DNA from: Bacteroidetes bacterium UBA2664
GTDB lineage: Bacteria > Bacteroidota > Rhodothermia > Balneolales > Balneolaceae
Direction: 5' to 3'
DNA: 64,000 nucleotides
Assembly (NCBI GenBank): GCA_002359315.1
Contig: DEMS01000032.1
Location: forward strand, 1 to 64,000
This document shows, one piece after another, positions 1 to 10,095 of this stretch. A model generated the notes under the pieces. It searched no databases. It was not told the DNA's origin and saw only the letters and a list, made by a program, of their open reading frames with translations. Position 1 is the stretch's first letter, and the number at the start of each line of letters is the position of its first letter. A program made the translations under genes and the position numbers.

Positions 1-2
1 AA

Positions 3-806
3 TCAGGGTTTTTCAAAGCCCCCGGAATGAATGTCATAGCCGGTTCAAATGCCCATCGGGTTTCGACTATTGAAGAGGGCGGAGATTTTATGTTCAGCGA
101 AGAGGCTGTAAAAGAAATGGGCTTAGAAACACCGGAAGAAATACTTGGCAGGGGAGTGGAATTTTTTAATGTGAATGGACGGGCTACCGGTGTAGTGAAC
201 GACATCCACGTGTATTCCTTCCGTCAAAATATATATGCATCCGCCTATATCATCACATCGAATCAGTTTCACAAATATTTGTCCATCAGGGTGAATACGG
301 CCAATGTATCGGAAACGATTAGTTATACTCAGGGGGTATGGGAGCAGATGTTTCCCGACTATCCCTTCGATTACATTTTCCTGGACGATAGTTTTGAGCA
401 GATGCACAGAGCCGACATGCAATTGGCTGAGACGGTTACCTGGTTTGCACTGCTGGCAATTTTTGTGGCATGTCTTGGCTTATTCGGGCTGAGTGCCTAT
501 GCGGCTGAGCAGCGGGTTAAAGAGATTGGAATACGGAAGGTGCTTGGAGCTACCGTGAGTAGTATAGTGGCACTGTTTTCAAAAGATTTTATTAAGCTTG
601 TGGTGCTGGGGGCAGCCATAGCGGTACCTGTTGCCTGGTATTTTTCAAACAACTGGTTACAGGAATTTGCATATCGCACCGAAATAGGGACAGGTCCATT
701 TCTCCTGGCGGGTTCAGTGCTGATTTTCATTGCACTGACTACGATAGGCTATAATGCAATAAAAGCAGGTTTGAGAAATCCTGTGGACAGTTTGAGGAGT
801 GAATAA
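3..806 (+). CDS. FtsX/MacB-type ABC transporter permease, C-terminal part (cut by window start)
   Basis: The reading frame is already open at base 3, and the first ATG (base 27) lies inside the periplasmic domain, so this is the 3' end of a longer gene and not a short protein. What remains is the end of the MacB-like periplasmic domain followed by three transmembrane helices of the second FtsX domain, with the family motif EIGIRKVLGA after the first helix. It ends NPVDSLRSE, as the next three permeases do. FtsX-type permeases pair with a LolD/MacB-type ATPase; the one at 8521-9195 is the obvious partner. Substrate unknown. Confidence 0.9.
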   Translation, partial: SGFFKAPGMNVIAGSNAHRVSTIEEGGDFMFSEEAVKEMGLETPEEILGRGVEFFNVNGRATGVVNDIHVYSFRQNIYASAYIITSNQFHKYLSIRVNTANVSETISYTQGVWEQMFPDYPFDYIFLDDSFEQMHRADMQLAETVTWFALLAIFVACLGLFGLSAYAAEQRVKEIGIRKVLGATVSSIVALFSKDFIKLVVLGAAIAVPVAWYFSNNWLQEFAYRTEIGTGPFLLAGSVLIFIALTTIGYNAIKAGLRNPVDSLRSE

Positions 807-896
807 TTCAACGTATTAACGTTTTGAACGTGCTAACGTGTTAACGATTGAGCGTACGTAAACACCTTAATACGTTTACACCTAAACACATTACCT
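807..896. repeat. Intergenic inverted repeat rich in AACGTGT/ACGTTTACAC
   Basis: The whole gap between two permease genes consists of imperfect copies of AACGTGTTAACG-like and ACGTTTACAC-like words that can fold back on each other. A related sequence fills 8401-8520. It may be an mRNA-stabilising hairpin or a small mobile palindromic element; the sequence alone does not decide. Confidence 0.55.
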
Positions 897-3314
897 ATGC
901 TTAAAAACTACCTGAAAATCATCTTCCGAAACATTATACAAAATAAAAGTTTTGCTGTTCTATCGATTTTGAGCCTTGCCATAGCAATTACATCGGTGAT
1001 CCTGATTGGGACGTATGCCAAACAAGAATTTAGTTATGACAGATTTCATGAAAAAGGAGACCGAATATACAGGCTCACCACAACAAGTATAAATCAAGAT
1101 GTTGAACGCAGTGTAGGTTTTGTTCCCTTGCCACTCAGTCAACATTTACGAGATAACTTTTCCACAATTCAGAATTCAGCTAGGGTATGGGAATACAGAC
1201 GATCAATGCCGGTCTCAAATCCGGATAGAGACCTGGTTTTTTATGAAGATGATTTCGGCTGGGCTGAGGACACTTTTTTTGACATTTTTGATTATGAAAT
1301 TATAGCCGGGGATAAGGAAAATCCGTTGGAAAGCTTTCGCAGCGTCGTTCTCTCAGAATCGACTGCTGAAAAATATTTCGGGGATGAAAACCCGATCGGA
1401 AAACCCATCTATTATCTTGGGGAAACCGATATTCCATTTTATGTTACCGCGGTGATGGCCGATTTCCCGGAAAACTCTCATTTCCAATTCGACTTCATAG
1501 CCAACATCAAAGTAGCTGCTGACGATTATTGGGCCGGCGGTGGTGTGGGACAGGAATTCTTTGATCAATGGGTTAATTTGTTCGTGCCGGCATATATTTT
1601 GTTGGAGCCTGGGGCCGATATTTCACCTGCTTTAGAGGAAGCATCAAATCTGGTAAATGAATACCTGCAGGTTCCCGGGGCATCTTACGAAATAAATGCC
1701 CAGCCAATCACAGATATTCATTTGTACTCGAAACTTGATGTAGGCGAGTGGGAAATAAATGGCAGCGTTGCAAATGTAAATGCGGTTCTTATAGTTGGAT
1801 TCATCATTTTACTTTTAGGCTGCTTTAACTTTGTAAATCTGGTAACTGCTCAAGCCGGTAAACGAACAAAAGAGGTGGGCCTGCGAAAAACCCTGGGTGG
1901 AACCCGTTCTCAGCTTATCATTCAGCATTATCTGGAATCATTGCTCATGGTAGTTTTGGCTGTTATTGTAAGCCTAATAGCTGTTGAGCTCTTACTTCCG
2001 TTTTTGAATAATTTTATTGAATCCGAGAACATTATCAGCTTGTTTTCAGATTATACTTCTCTCTTACTACTTATTCTGTTTTCCGTATTAGTAGTAGTAC
2101 TTGCCGGAGCATACCCTGCATTGTTTGTTTCAAAATTTAGTCCCGGCGCGGTTTTAAAAGGAACTTTTAGCGGAAAGTTGGGTGGCGGTAATTTGCGTAA
2201 AATTTTGGTTACACTTCAGTTTGCACTTAGCGGTGCGTTGATTTTGAGTACAATCGTTGTGTATCAGCAACTTGAATTCATGAAAGAAAAAGAACTGGGG
2301 TTTTCTGAAGAGCAGATTGTAGTGATACCCATTCATCGTGACAATGCAATTATACCTAATCTGAATCGAGTTAAAGAGGCGTTTATACAGAATAGCAATG
2401 TAGAAGCCTTAACTGCTTCATCTCACTTAATGTTTGCAACTTTTACCTATAATAATACATTCAGGCTCCTTGGGAATGAGCAAGATCATCGCTGGGAGCG
2501 ATACACCGTTGAAGGAGATTATCCCGAAGTGTATGATCTGAATTTTATTGCCGGTCGTTCTTTTAGAGCAGATGTACCCGCTGATACAAACAATGTAATA
2601 TTAAATGAACGTGCTGTTTTTGAACTTGGGTTTACACCGGAAGAAGCAATCAACCAGGTATTGGAAAACAGGTCGATGGGTACATCCGGTGAAATTGTAG
2701 GTGTTGTGGAAGATTTTCACTATCAATCATTGCATGAAGATATCCAGCCATTTGTACTTATCAATCGCCCTGAGCAAGTTGATTTTATTTCAGTGAAAAT
2801 AAACACCGGGCAAATTGCTTCAACAATTGAGTTTATGGAACAAACCTGGAACGATGTGATTCCGGAGGCTTCATTTGGGTATTATTTCCTGGACAGTACC
2901 TTTGGTGCACTTTACGAACGGGAGGAAAAACTGGGTAATTCCATTACCGGATTTTCAATGGTAGCTATATTTCTGGCATGCCTTGGATTGTTCGGCCTGT
3001 CACTTTTTACGGCCGAACGGCGTACTAAAGAAATTGGGGTCCGTAAAGTACTTGGAGCCTCTGTGTGGGATATTATCCAATTATTAGGGTTCGATTTTAC
3101 CAAGTTGGTGATCATTGCACTTGTTGTTGCACTGCCCGCATCTTATGTATTGATGAACCGCTGGTTGAATGACTTTGCATATCGAATTGATATTTCCATT
3201 GGCTTAATTATTGTAGGAGCAGTTACGGTCCTTATGGCCTCATGGCTAACAATGAGCTGGCATTCTTTCCGTGCTGCAAATATGGATCCTGTAAAGAGTT
3301 TAAGAAGTAAATGA
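897..3314 (+). CDS. FtsX/MacB-type ABC transporter permease
   Basis: 805-residue inner-membrane permease with the duplicated layout typical of Bacteroidota ABC permeases: N-terminal helix (about residues 19-41), periplasmic MacB-like domain, three helices (about 285-420), a second periplasmic domain, then three C-terminal helices. Both FtsX domains carry the family motif (KEVGLRKTLGG in the middle, KEIGVRKVLGA near the end). The start MLKNYLKI is shared with the paralogues downstream. It probably works with the ATPase at 8521 in mechanotransmission or export across the envelope. Substrate unknown. Confidence 0.9.
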   Translation: MLKNYLKIIFRNIIQNKSFAVLSILSLAIAITSVILIGTYAKQEFSYDRFHEKGDRIYRLTTTSINQDVERSVGFVPLPLSQHLRDNFSTIQNSARVWEYRRSMPVSNPDRDLVFYEDDFGWAEDTFFDIFDYEIIAGDKENPLESFRSVVLSESTAEKYFGDENPIGKPIYYLGETDIPFYVTAVMADFPENSHFQFDFIANIKVAADDYWAGGGVGQEFFDQWVNLFVPAYILLEPGADISPALEEASNLVNEYLQVPGASYEINAQPITDIHLYSKLDVGEWEINGSVANVNAVLIVGFIILLLGCFNFVNLVTAQAGKRTKEVGLRKTLGGTRSQLIIQHYLESLLMVVLAVIVSLIAVELLLPFLNNFIESENIISLFSDYTSLLLLILFSVLVVVLAGAYPALFVSKFSPGAVLKGTFSGKLGGGNLRKILVTLQFALSGALILSTIVVYQQLEFMKEKELGFSEEQIVVIPIHRDNAIIPNLNRVKEAFIQNSNVEALTASSHLMFATFTYNNTFRLLGNEQDHRWERYTVEGDYPEVYDLNFIAGRSFRADVPADTNNVILNERAVFELGFTPEEAINQVLENRSMGTSGEIVGVVEDFHYQSLHEDIQPFVLINRPEQVDFISVKINTGQIASTIEFMEQTWNDVIPEASFGYYFLDSTFGALYEREEKLGNSITGFSMVAIFLACLGLFGLSLFTAERRTKEIGVRKVLGASVWDIIQLLGFDFTKLVIIALVVALPASYVLMNRWLNDFAYRIDISIGLIIVGAVTVLMASWLTMSWHSFRAANMDPVKSLRSK

Positions 3315-3318
3315 TAAT

Positions 3319-3381
3319 AGCTGTCAGACTTCAGCTTTTAGCCGTCAGGTTAGGCGGACTGAAAGCTGACGGCTGACAACT
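3319..3381. repeat. Intergenic palindromic repeat (GCTGTCAG/CTGACGGC type)
   Basis: Directly after the stop codon of the upstream permease, arms containing AGCTTTTAGCCGTCAG and CTGAAAGCTGACGGCT can pair into a long hairpin. A diverged copy sits at 5971-6033 in the same position behind the next permease. It has no T-run, so it is not a standard terminator. The remaining bases to 3533 show nothing else recognisable. Confidence 0.55.
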
Positions 3382-3533
3382 GTTCAAAACCGTACACACG
3401 GTGTTTAAATACGCACAGATTTGGATGGATGAACAGCCTTTATAATGATTATCAGAGCTTTTCTTTAGTTTGGTATGATTATTGAAACCAGTTGTACAGT
3501 GGTCACTTCAATTTTCAATGATAGCTGAAAATC

Positions 3534-5966
3534 ATGCTAAAAAACTATTTTAAAATTGCATTTCGTAACCTGGGCCGGAACAAAGGTTTTACTGTCATCA
3601 ATATCCTTGGATTATCTTTAGGAATATGCTTTTCGGTTCTTGTGTTATTGTTTATCCATGATGAATTAAATTTTGATCGGTTTCATGAAAATAGTGAAAA
3701 TGTATATCGGCTTTACAGACAGTCTATCGTAGAGGGAACTTCTTTTGATCCGGATATTTACATGCCTTTACCCACTGCAGAAGCCATGAAAAATGATTTC
3801 CCTGAAGTGGAAGAGACGGTCAGGCTTATTCCTTTCGGTACCAATATTATACGCATGGATGGCACTCTTTTTGAACAAGATAATTTTACTTTTGCGGACC
3901 CTTCTATTTTTGACATTTTTACACTTCCATTCAAATACGGAAATGCTGCCTCAGCTTTAATAAATCCCGGTTCAGTTGTTATCACGGAGGAAACAGCAAA
4001 CAAATATTTTTGGGATGGAAACCCAATTGGTAAAACTCTCTCCATTCGTCTTAATAGTATCTTCAGTGATTTTGTAGTCACTGGAGTACTCGAAAATCTT
4101 CCTGCAAACTCCACTATTCAATTTAGTGTTTTACTATCAACAGAAGATTTACTAAACAGGTTTGATGTTTATTCAGGAGCAGAAAACAGATGGGATGCCA
4201 CCCGAACAATTACCTACATATTGCTCCGAAAAGGATCCAATGTGGAATCACTGCGTGATAAGTTGCCCCAATTCATGAATACTCATATGGGTGACATTTT
4301 TAATGAAATGCGAGAAAATGGTAATCTGACTACAGCCGGCGCACCTATTGTCTATCAATTTCAGCCACTTTCTGATATTCACCTAAATCCTGAAATACCG
4401 GGAGGATTTTCAGAACCCAGTAATCCAACCTATTCTTATATCCTTGGCGGAATTGCTTTAACTGTTTTACTTATAGCTTGTTTTAATTTCATGATACTTT
4501 CCATCAGTCAATCAACAAAAAGAGCAAAGGAGGTGGGCTTAAGGAAAGTTGCAGGAGCTGTTCGTAGTCAGCTTATGGCTCAATTTTGGGCCGAAGCTAT
4601 TTTGGTGACATTTATCTCATTACTATTTGGACTATTCTTTGCTGAATTTTTCCTTCCTGTTTTTAATGAATTGTCTGGTAAAACCCTTTCCTTTTTTCCC
4701 GCGTTGAATAGTTTCAAAATGCTTTTTGTTACAGGAGGGTTATTAATTATTACCGGTTTGATTGCCGGCAGTTATCCTGCCTTGATTTTATCCAATTACA
4801 AACCCATAGATTCTTTAAAGAATAAGATCACTGTCGGTGGAGCTAATCCTCTTTCCAAATCACTGATAATGGTCCAATTTGCACTTTCAATATTTTTGGT
4901 GGCTGCGACTCTTGGAATGTCTAATCAGCTTAAATTTCTACAATCTAAAAGCCTTGGATTTTCAGGTGAACAGGTCGTTGTAATACCGGTTAACGGTGTA
5001 GACGGGCAACGAGCATTGAATCTTTACAGGGATGCTTTAGGTCGGGATACAGATATTGTTGATATGTCCGGAGCCAATGTCTCTTTTGCAACCGGTTTAT
5101 GGCGAAGGGGATATCGATACGGCGGAGAACTTATTCAATCTGCAGTGTTTCGAGTAGATCCGAACTACATCAATACATTGGAAATGAATATAGTGACAGG
5201 CCGGAATTTTAATCCCGAACTGGCATCTGATTCCACACAAAGTATTATTGTGAACGAGACCTTCCTGGAACGGCACAGCCTTGATTATTCAGATGTAGGC
5301 CAAGTCTTTCCGATTGACTGGGGTTGGATGACCAATCCTGTAGTTATAGGAGTTGTTGAGGATTTCAATTACCAGTCGTTGCAAAATAATATCGAGCCCG
5401 CCATCATGTACATGAATCCAAGGGATCCGATTTTGAATCTAATGGTGCGTATAAAACCGGATAACATACCTGAAACCATTGACAAACTTCAAGCAACCTG
5501 GGCTGCCATCACTAATGAAGTTCCATTTTCCTATAGTTTCCTGGATGAAGATATGGACAATTTGTACAGGGCTGAAGAACGCTGGAGTACCATCATCACC
5601 TACAGTTCTATCTTTGCTATTTTTGTTGCATGCCTTGGTTTGTTTGGGTTAACCGGAATCATTTCCATTCAACGCCAAAAAGAAATAGGCATCCGGAAAG
5701 TGCTTGGCGCAAGCATTCAAGGTATTATCCTTTTACTATCCAAAGACTTTGCAAAGTTGATATTAATCTCCATTATAATTGCTTCACCACTTGCCTGGTT
5801 AGCACTGAATAAATGGCTTCAAAATTTTGCATACCGTACAGATCCCGGAATTGGCATATTTCTGATAGCCGGGGGATTTGCCCTCGCAGTTGCATTGGCC
5901 ACCGTAAGCTGGCAATCTTTAAAAGCTGCATTTATGAACCCTGTAGAAAGTTTGAGAAGTGAATGA
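3534..5966 (+). CDS. FtsX/MacB-type ABC transporter permease
   Basis: 810 residues, same architecture as its neighbours: N-terminal helix about 20-43, two MacB-like periplasmic domains and two three-helix FtsX domains with KEVGLRKVAGA in the middle and KEIGIRKVLGA near the C terminus. It starts MLKNYFKIAFRNLGRNK and ends NPVESLRSE. It is a diverged paralogue of 897-3314 and 6049-8400. The 219-bp upstream gap suggests it can have its own promoter. Substrate unknown. Confidence 0.9.
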   Translation: MLKNYFKIAFRNLGRNKGFTVINILGLSLGICFSVLVLLFIHDELNFDRFHENSENVYRLYRQSIVEGTSFDPDIYMPLPTAEAMKNDFPEVEETVRLIPFGTNIIRMDGTLFEQDNFTFADPSIFDIFTLPFKYGNAASALINPGSVVITEETANKYFWDGNPIGKTLSIRLNSIFSDFVVTGVLENLPANSTIQFSVLLSTEDLLNRFDVYSGAENRWDATRTITYILLRKGSNVESLRDKLPQFMNTHMGDIFNEMRENGNLTTAGAPIVYQFQPLSDIHLNPEIPGGFSEPSNPTYSYILGGIALTVLLIACFNFMILSISQSTKRAKEVGLRKVAGAVRSQLMAQFWAEAILVTFISLLFGLFFAEFFLPVFNELSGKTLSFFPALNSFKMLFVTGGLLIITGLIAGSYPALILSNYKPIDSLKNKITVGGANPLSKSLIMVQFALSIFLVAATLGMSNQLKFLQSKSLGFSGEQVVVIPVNGVDGQRALNLYRDALGRDTDIVDMSGANVSFATGLWRRGYRYGGELIQSAVFRVDPNYINTLEMNIVTGRNFNPELASDSTQSIIVNETFLERHSLDYSDVGQVFPIDWGWMTNPVVIGVVEDFNYQSLQNNIEPAIMYMNPRDPILNLMVRIKPDNIPETIDKLQATWAAITNEVPFSYSFLDEDMDNLYRAEERWSTIITYSSIFAIFVACLGLFGLTGIISIQRQKEIGIRKVLGASIQGIILLLSKDFAKLILISIIIASPLAWLALNKWLQNFAYRTDPGIGIFLIAGGFALAVALATVSWQSLKAAFMNPVESLRSE

Positions 5967-5970
5967 AAAT

Positions 5971-6033
5971 AGCTGTCAGATCTCAGCTGTCAGTCGTCTG
6001 ATTATGCGGACTGAAAGTTGACGACTGATCACT
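5971..6033. repeat. Intergenic palindromic repeat, second copy
   Basis: Arms AGCTGTCAGATCTCAGCTG and CTGAAAGTTGACGACTG surround a short loop in the gap between two permease genes. Sequence and position match the repeat at 3319-3381, so this is a dispersed element family. Confidence 0.55.
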
Positions 6034-6048
6034 GAAAGCCTAGAAATC

Positions 6049-8400
6049 ATGATTAAAAACTATATAAAAATCGCATTCCGTCATTTGGCGAAAAATAAAT
6101 CTTACACCATCATTAATACATTGGGTTTAGGAGTTGGTCTTGCTGCATGTATTATTATTGGCCTGTGGGTGATTTATGAACTGGGTTATGACGACTATCA
6201 CAAAAATTCCGAACAGATCTATCGGGTTTTAAACGGTGATGTCGCAGCAATTCCTCCCACTTTGGCTCCCGCATTCAAGAGCGACTACCCCGACCTGGCC
6301 GAAGAAGTCATACGATTCTGGCCCATCAAGTCTCCTTCCGATATCGTATATGAAGACAAACAATTTGCTGAGCGGAATATCACATTTACCGATCCCGGAG
6401 TTTTTAACGTCTTCACACATCCGATGATTATGGGTGATAAAGAAACAGCTCTTTCCTCCTCTCACCGTATTGTGATCAGTGAGTCGGTGGCTGAAAAATA
6501 TTTTGGAGAGGAAACACCACTTGGTAAAACTCTAAACATGTGGGGTCAGGATCTGGAAGTGACCGGCGTTTTTGAAGATGTCCCTCTCAACTCACATCAC
6601 CGATACGACTTTCTTGTTCCAATAGAGTTATTGCAAACGTTCATGGGTAATATGATGGAAAACTGGACTTGGTCCGGTTTCTACACATACATGCTTTTGC
6701 CTGAAAACGTACATCCAACACAGGTTGAAACAGCTATCGCCTCTACATTTGATAAATATACCGAAGAAGATTTTCCGGCTCCGCAGCTTCAGCCATTGAA
6801 TGATATTTATTTTGGCTCCGCAGAAAAAGATATCGCAGTAACCGGTAATTTCAATTACGTTTTCATTTTAGCTAGTATTGCGATCATTGTTCTGGTAGTG
6901 GCTTGCGTGAATTTCATGAACTTATCTACGGCCTATTCAACGATGCGAAAAAAGGAAGTAGGGATGCGAAAAACATTGGGAGCGCAACGAAATCAGCTTA
7001 TCGGACAGTTTTTGGGTGAGGCCATTCTGCTCAGCTTACTGGGATTGTCTGTGGCACTTCTCCTGGTAGAGATTACTCTTCCATTCTTTAGTAATTTTAC
7101 CGGAAACCCTTTAACTATGCCATATCAAAATAGCTGGGGTGCAATTTTAGGATTTATTGGACTGGCTCTTTTCGTAGGGATCTTGTCCGGAAGCTACCCG
7201 GCTTTTTTCTTGTCGCGGTTTCGTCCCATTCAAGCATTAAAAGATACTTCGAAAATAAACTCATCAGGTGAGGGACTGCGAAAAGGCTTGGTGGTCTTCC
7301 AATTTGTGATCTCAACCTTCCTGATTGTTGCAGCATTAACCGTGTATTCTCAACTCAATTATATGCAGGAAAAGGATCTTGGTTTTAGTGATGAACAAGT
7401 ACTGATTACCGGGGCTGAAAACTATCAAGCATTCAAAACAGAACTCGAAAAAGCTCCCGGTGTTCAAAAAGTTTCGGCTGCACAAAGTGTTCCAGGAGTA
7501 CGGTTCCCATATTATCCCATTCGTACTATAGACATGGCCCCGGACTCTCTGCCTACCATGCGAACATTGCGCATAAATCCCGGCTTCATTGAAACTTTGG
7601 GAATAGAGATGGTCATTGGCAGAAGCTTTGATGAACAGATCCCAACGGATGCTACCCAGGCATTTGTGATTAATCAGGCAGCTATGAATTATTTAGGCTG
7701 GGATGATCCCATAGGGAAAGAACTCTCCTGGTATGATTTTAGTGAAGATGGATCCTCATTCGAGATCGCAAAGCAAGGTGAAGTGATTGGAGTAGTAGAT
7801 GATTTCAATTATGCTTCACTGCACAATCCTGTTGAACCGCTTGTCATCCATGTAAGCCATGATATAAATATGACGGTGATTAGATTACACACTGAAAATA
7901 CCGGTGAAGCTATTGCTCAGATCAAAGAGACATGGAATAGTGTGACACCCGGAAGTTATTTCTGGTATTATTTCCTTGATGATGAACTGGACAGACAATA
8001 TGGAGCCGAACAGAAATTAGGGCAAGTGTTTGGTGGGCTGACCTTGCTTGCACTATTCATCGCTTGTCTGGGTCTTTTCGGACTTACCACATTTTCCACC
8101 CAGCAAAGAACCAAGGAGATTGGAATTAGAAAGGTGATGGGAGCCGGTGTGCAACAGATTATTTTATTGCTAAATACCGAGGTTGTAAAAATGGTCGCTT
8201 TATCGTTGATCATTGCCATCCCCATCTCCTGGTACACCATGAACCAGTGGCTGGCTGATTTTGCATTTAGAATTGAAATTGGCCCCGGGATTTTTGCCCT
8301 GTCAGGCGGTGTCGCTTTGGTGATAGCTTTGCTAACGGTAAGCTGGCAATCCATTAAAGCAGCAGTGGCGAATCCTGTGGATAGTTTAAGAAGTGAATAA
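6049..8400 (+). CDS. FtsX/MacB-type ABC transporter permease
   Basis: 783 residues with the duplicated FtsX architecture: helix about 20-42, periplasmic domain, three helices from about 275, second periplasmic domain, three C-terminal helices. Motifs KEVGMRKTLGA and KEIGIRKVMGA mark the two FtsX domains. Last permease before the ATPase gene, which follows after a 120-bp repeat. Four paralogous permeases served by one nearby ATPase suggests alternative complexes sharing one motor, which is inference. Confidence 0.9.
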   Translation: MIKNYIKIAFRHLAKNKSYTIINTLGLGVGLAACIIIGLWVIYELGYDDYHKNSEQIYRVLNGDVAAIPPTLAPAFKSDYPDLAEEVIRFWPIKSPSDIVYEDKQFAERNITFTDPGVFNVFTHPMIMGDKETALSSSHRIVISESVAEKYFGEETPLGKTLNMWGQDLEVTGVFEDVPLNSHHRYDFLVPIELLQTFMGNMMENWTWSGFYTYMLLPENVHPTQVETAIASTFDKYTEEDFPAPQLQPLNDIYFGSAEKDIAVTGNFNYVFILASIAIIVLVVACVNFMNLSTAYSTMRKKEVGMRKTLGAQRNQLIGQFLGEAILLSLLGLSVALLLVEITLPFFSNFTGNPLTMPYQNSWGAILGFIGLALFVGILSGSYPAFFLSRFRPIQALKDTSKINSSGEGLRKGLVVFQFVISTFLIVAALTVYSQLNYMQEKDLGFSDEQVLITGAENYQAFKTELEKAPGVQKVSAAQSVPGVRFPYYPIRTIDMAPDSLPTMRTLRINPGFIETLGIEMVIGRSFDEQIPTDATQAFVINQAAMNYLGWDDPIGKELSWYDFSEDGSSFEIAKQGEVIGVVDDFNYASLHNPVEPLVIHVSHDINMTVIRLHTENTGEAIAQIKETWNSVTPGSYFWYYFLDDELDRQYGAEQKLGQVFGGLTLLALFIACLGLFGLTTFSTQQRTKEIGIRKVMGAGVQQIILLLNTEVVKMVALSLIIAIPISWYTMNQWLADFAFRIEIGPGIFALSGGVALVIALLTVSWQSIKAAVANPVDSLRSE

Positions 8401-8520
8401 ACAAACGTATAAACGTGTGAAAGTGCTAACGTGTTAACGTTGGAATTTGCTTAATCACGTAAACATCTAAACACTTTCGCACGTAAGCACGTTTACACGT
8501 TTACACATAAACACATATTT
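8401..8520. repeat. Intergenic inverted repeat, second copy of the AACGTGT type
   Basis: The gap between the last permease and the ATPase consists of two long imperfect arms: AACGTGTGAAAGTGCTAACG-like on the left, and on the right a sequence whose complement is similar. It is related to 807-896. It ends flush with the ATG of the ATPase gene and so would lie in its leader. Confidence 0.55.
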
Positions 8521-9195
8521 ATGATCCAACTAATAGACATCGACAAATACATCGACAAACGGTTTCAGCGAACTTTTATCCTGAAAAGAATCAATCTTGA
8601 AGTGAAAGAGGGGGATTTTGTAACCATTATGGGGCCCAGCGGAGCGGGAAAATCCACGCTTCTGAACATAATCGGTTTCCTGGATGATGCTTCCGAAGGA
8701 GAGTATACTTTTCTGAGTAAACCGGCGCATAATCTGACTGAAAAGCAAAAATCGGATTATCATAAATCACATATTGGATTTGTATTTCAGGCATATCATC
8801 TGATCGATGAACTTACCGTTTATGAAAACATTGAAATGCCTTTGCTCTATCGCAAGGTGAAAAGTAAACAGCGTCAGGCTATGGTCGCTGAAATGCTCGA
8901 CAAATTCAATATTGTAGCCAAGAAGGACCTTTTTCCGCAACAACTTTCGGGCGGACAGCAGCAGGTGGTGGGAGTAGCCCGTGCCATTATTGGCAGTCCA
9001 AAATTGCTGCTTGCCGATGAACCGACCGGCAACCTGCACTCCGAACAAAGTGAACAGATCATGGAAATCTTTAAAAAACTGAATGAAGACGGTGTAACCA
9101 TTATTCAGGTAACCCATTCAGAGAAAATGGTCTCGTATGGCAACCGGATCATTAATTTAAAAGATGGCGTTTTGGTTGAGCAAGATCCGTATTAA
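8521..9195 (+). CDS. ABC transporter ATP-binding protein (LolD/MacB type)
   Basis: 224-residue ATPase that powers FtsX-type permeases. Walker A GPSGAGKST at about residues 38-46, Q-loop near GFVFQAYHLIDEL, signature LSGGQQQ at 142-148, Walker B LLADEPT, and H-loop in the QVTHSE stretch. The signature is followed by VVGVARAI where most relatives have RVAIARAL, a mild divergence. No permease domain is fused, so it needs separate partners; the four upstream permeases are the natural candidates. Confidence 0.92.
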   Translation: MIQLIDIDKYIDKRFQRTFILKRINLEVKEGDFVTIMGPSGAGKSTLLNIIGFLDDASEGEYTFLSKPAHNLTEKQKSDYHKSHIGFVFQAYHLIDELTVYENIEMPLLYRKVKSKQRQAMVAEMLDKFNIVAKKDLFPQQLSGGQQQVVGVARAIIGSPKLLLADEPTGNLHSEQSEQIMEIFKKLNEDGVTIIQVTHSEKMVSYGNRIINLKDGVLVEQDPY

Positions 9196-9333
9196 TGGTC
9201 TTTGTGATTTTCGCTGGTATTGCTCTTTGGGATACGTATGTGAATTAGTATCAATTAAATGTTTAGGCACTTCTTCAATTTTTGGTGTGTGGCTGGTTTT
9301 CAAAGTCGAGAGTGTATCAACCAGAGAGTTTGC

Positions 9334-9798
9334 TCACCTGCTCGAAGCCAGCGCAACAAGGATTTTAGGAACCCTGGTGTGGATGAGCGCTCCTCCAATG
9401 ATTGCAACCAAAATAGATGGCAATCCAACTGCGAAATGAGTCGGTAAATTAGACGATATTGTTGCAAATTGGGCGATACCTGCCGCGACCAATCCAACAT
9501 ACGACCAGCTAATAAAATAGGCATGGAGATTAAGCCATGATGAAATCGGGCGGCGCAGAAAGGCCGGAATGAATCCGCAAATAAGTGTGGCGAGACTAAT
9601 TACCGCAAGAATATGGAATGGCCCGAAGCCGACTGAATCTTCATAGACCGAAAGCGCACTGACATTCACTAAAAATAAGGATATGGTATAAAAATAGCCG
9701 AGTATTCGATGCCATCGGTCACCTTTTGGTCGAAACACGACTGCCGCACCGGAAATCAAGGCTGCAAGTGCGAAGACGACATGGACTGTTCCGAACAT
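9334..9798 (-). CDS. DUF2306-like integral membrane protein
   Basis: 154-residue membrane protein with about four hydrophobic helices. It starts MFGTVHVVFALAALISG and contains HRILGYFY, GFGPFHILA and a late THFAVGLP segment. The conserved His in helices and the short four-helix layout resemble DUF2306 proteins of unknown function. It is convergent with the ABC cluster and has no operon partner. Confidence 0.65.
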   Translation of the reverse strand: MFGTVHVVFALAALISGAAVVFRPKGDRWHRILGYFYTISLFLVNVSALSVYEDSVGFGPFHILAVISLATLICGFIPAFLRRPISSWLNLHAYFISWSYVGLVAAGIAQFATISSNLPTHFAVGLPSILVAIIGGALIHTRVPKILVALASSR

Positions 9799-9952
9799 GG
9801 GATTGAAGTTGTTTTATTGATTCAACTGTTTATTGGTTTAGTGCAAATGCAACAAAAAATAATATAAGTTATTTTGTAGCAATTCTTTAGGGATAAAACA
9901 TAGCAAAAACGACCAATTAAATGTTTTTGGACGTATTAAAACAATGTTTAAT

Positions 9953-9986
9953 AGATTCTATACTGATTCGGATCAGTATAGAATCT
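9953..9986. repeat. Perfect 34-bp palindrome (15-bp arms, 4-nt loop TCGG)
   Basis: AGATTCTATACTGAT at 9953-9967 is followed by TCGG and its exact complement to 9986. It lies in the AT-rich ~300-bp gap between the divergently arranged DUF2306-like and VOC genes. There is no T-run on either side, so it is unlikely to be a simple terminator. It may be an operator or structured leader for 10096. The rest of 9799-10095 shows no gene. Confidence 0.8.
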
Positions 9987-10095
9987 AAAAGATATTAATT
10001 TACTTTTCTTTTCATTTGATAAATTGATTTTTTTCAATAATATAAAGCATTGATTTTCATAGAAGTAAAACTTTAACAATCAAACCTATCGCACT

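Noticed and set aside
9164..9439. 91-codon open frame after the ABC ATPase gene
   Set aside because: It overlaps both the ATPase end and the opposite DUF2306-like gene and has no protein-like composition.
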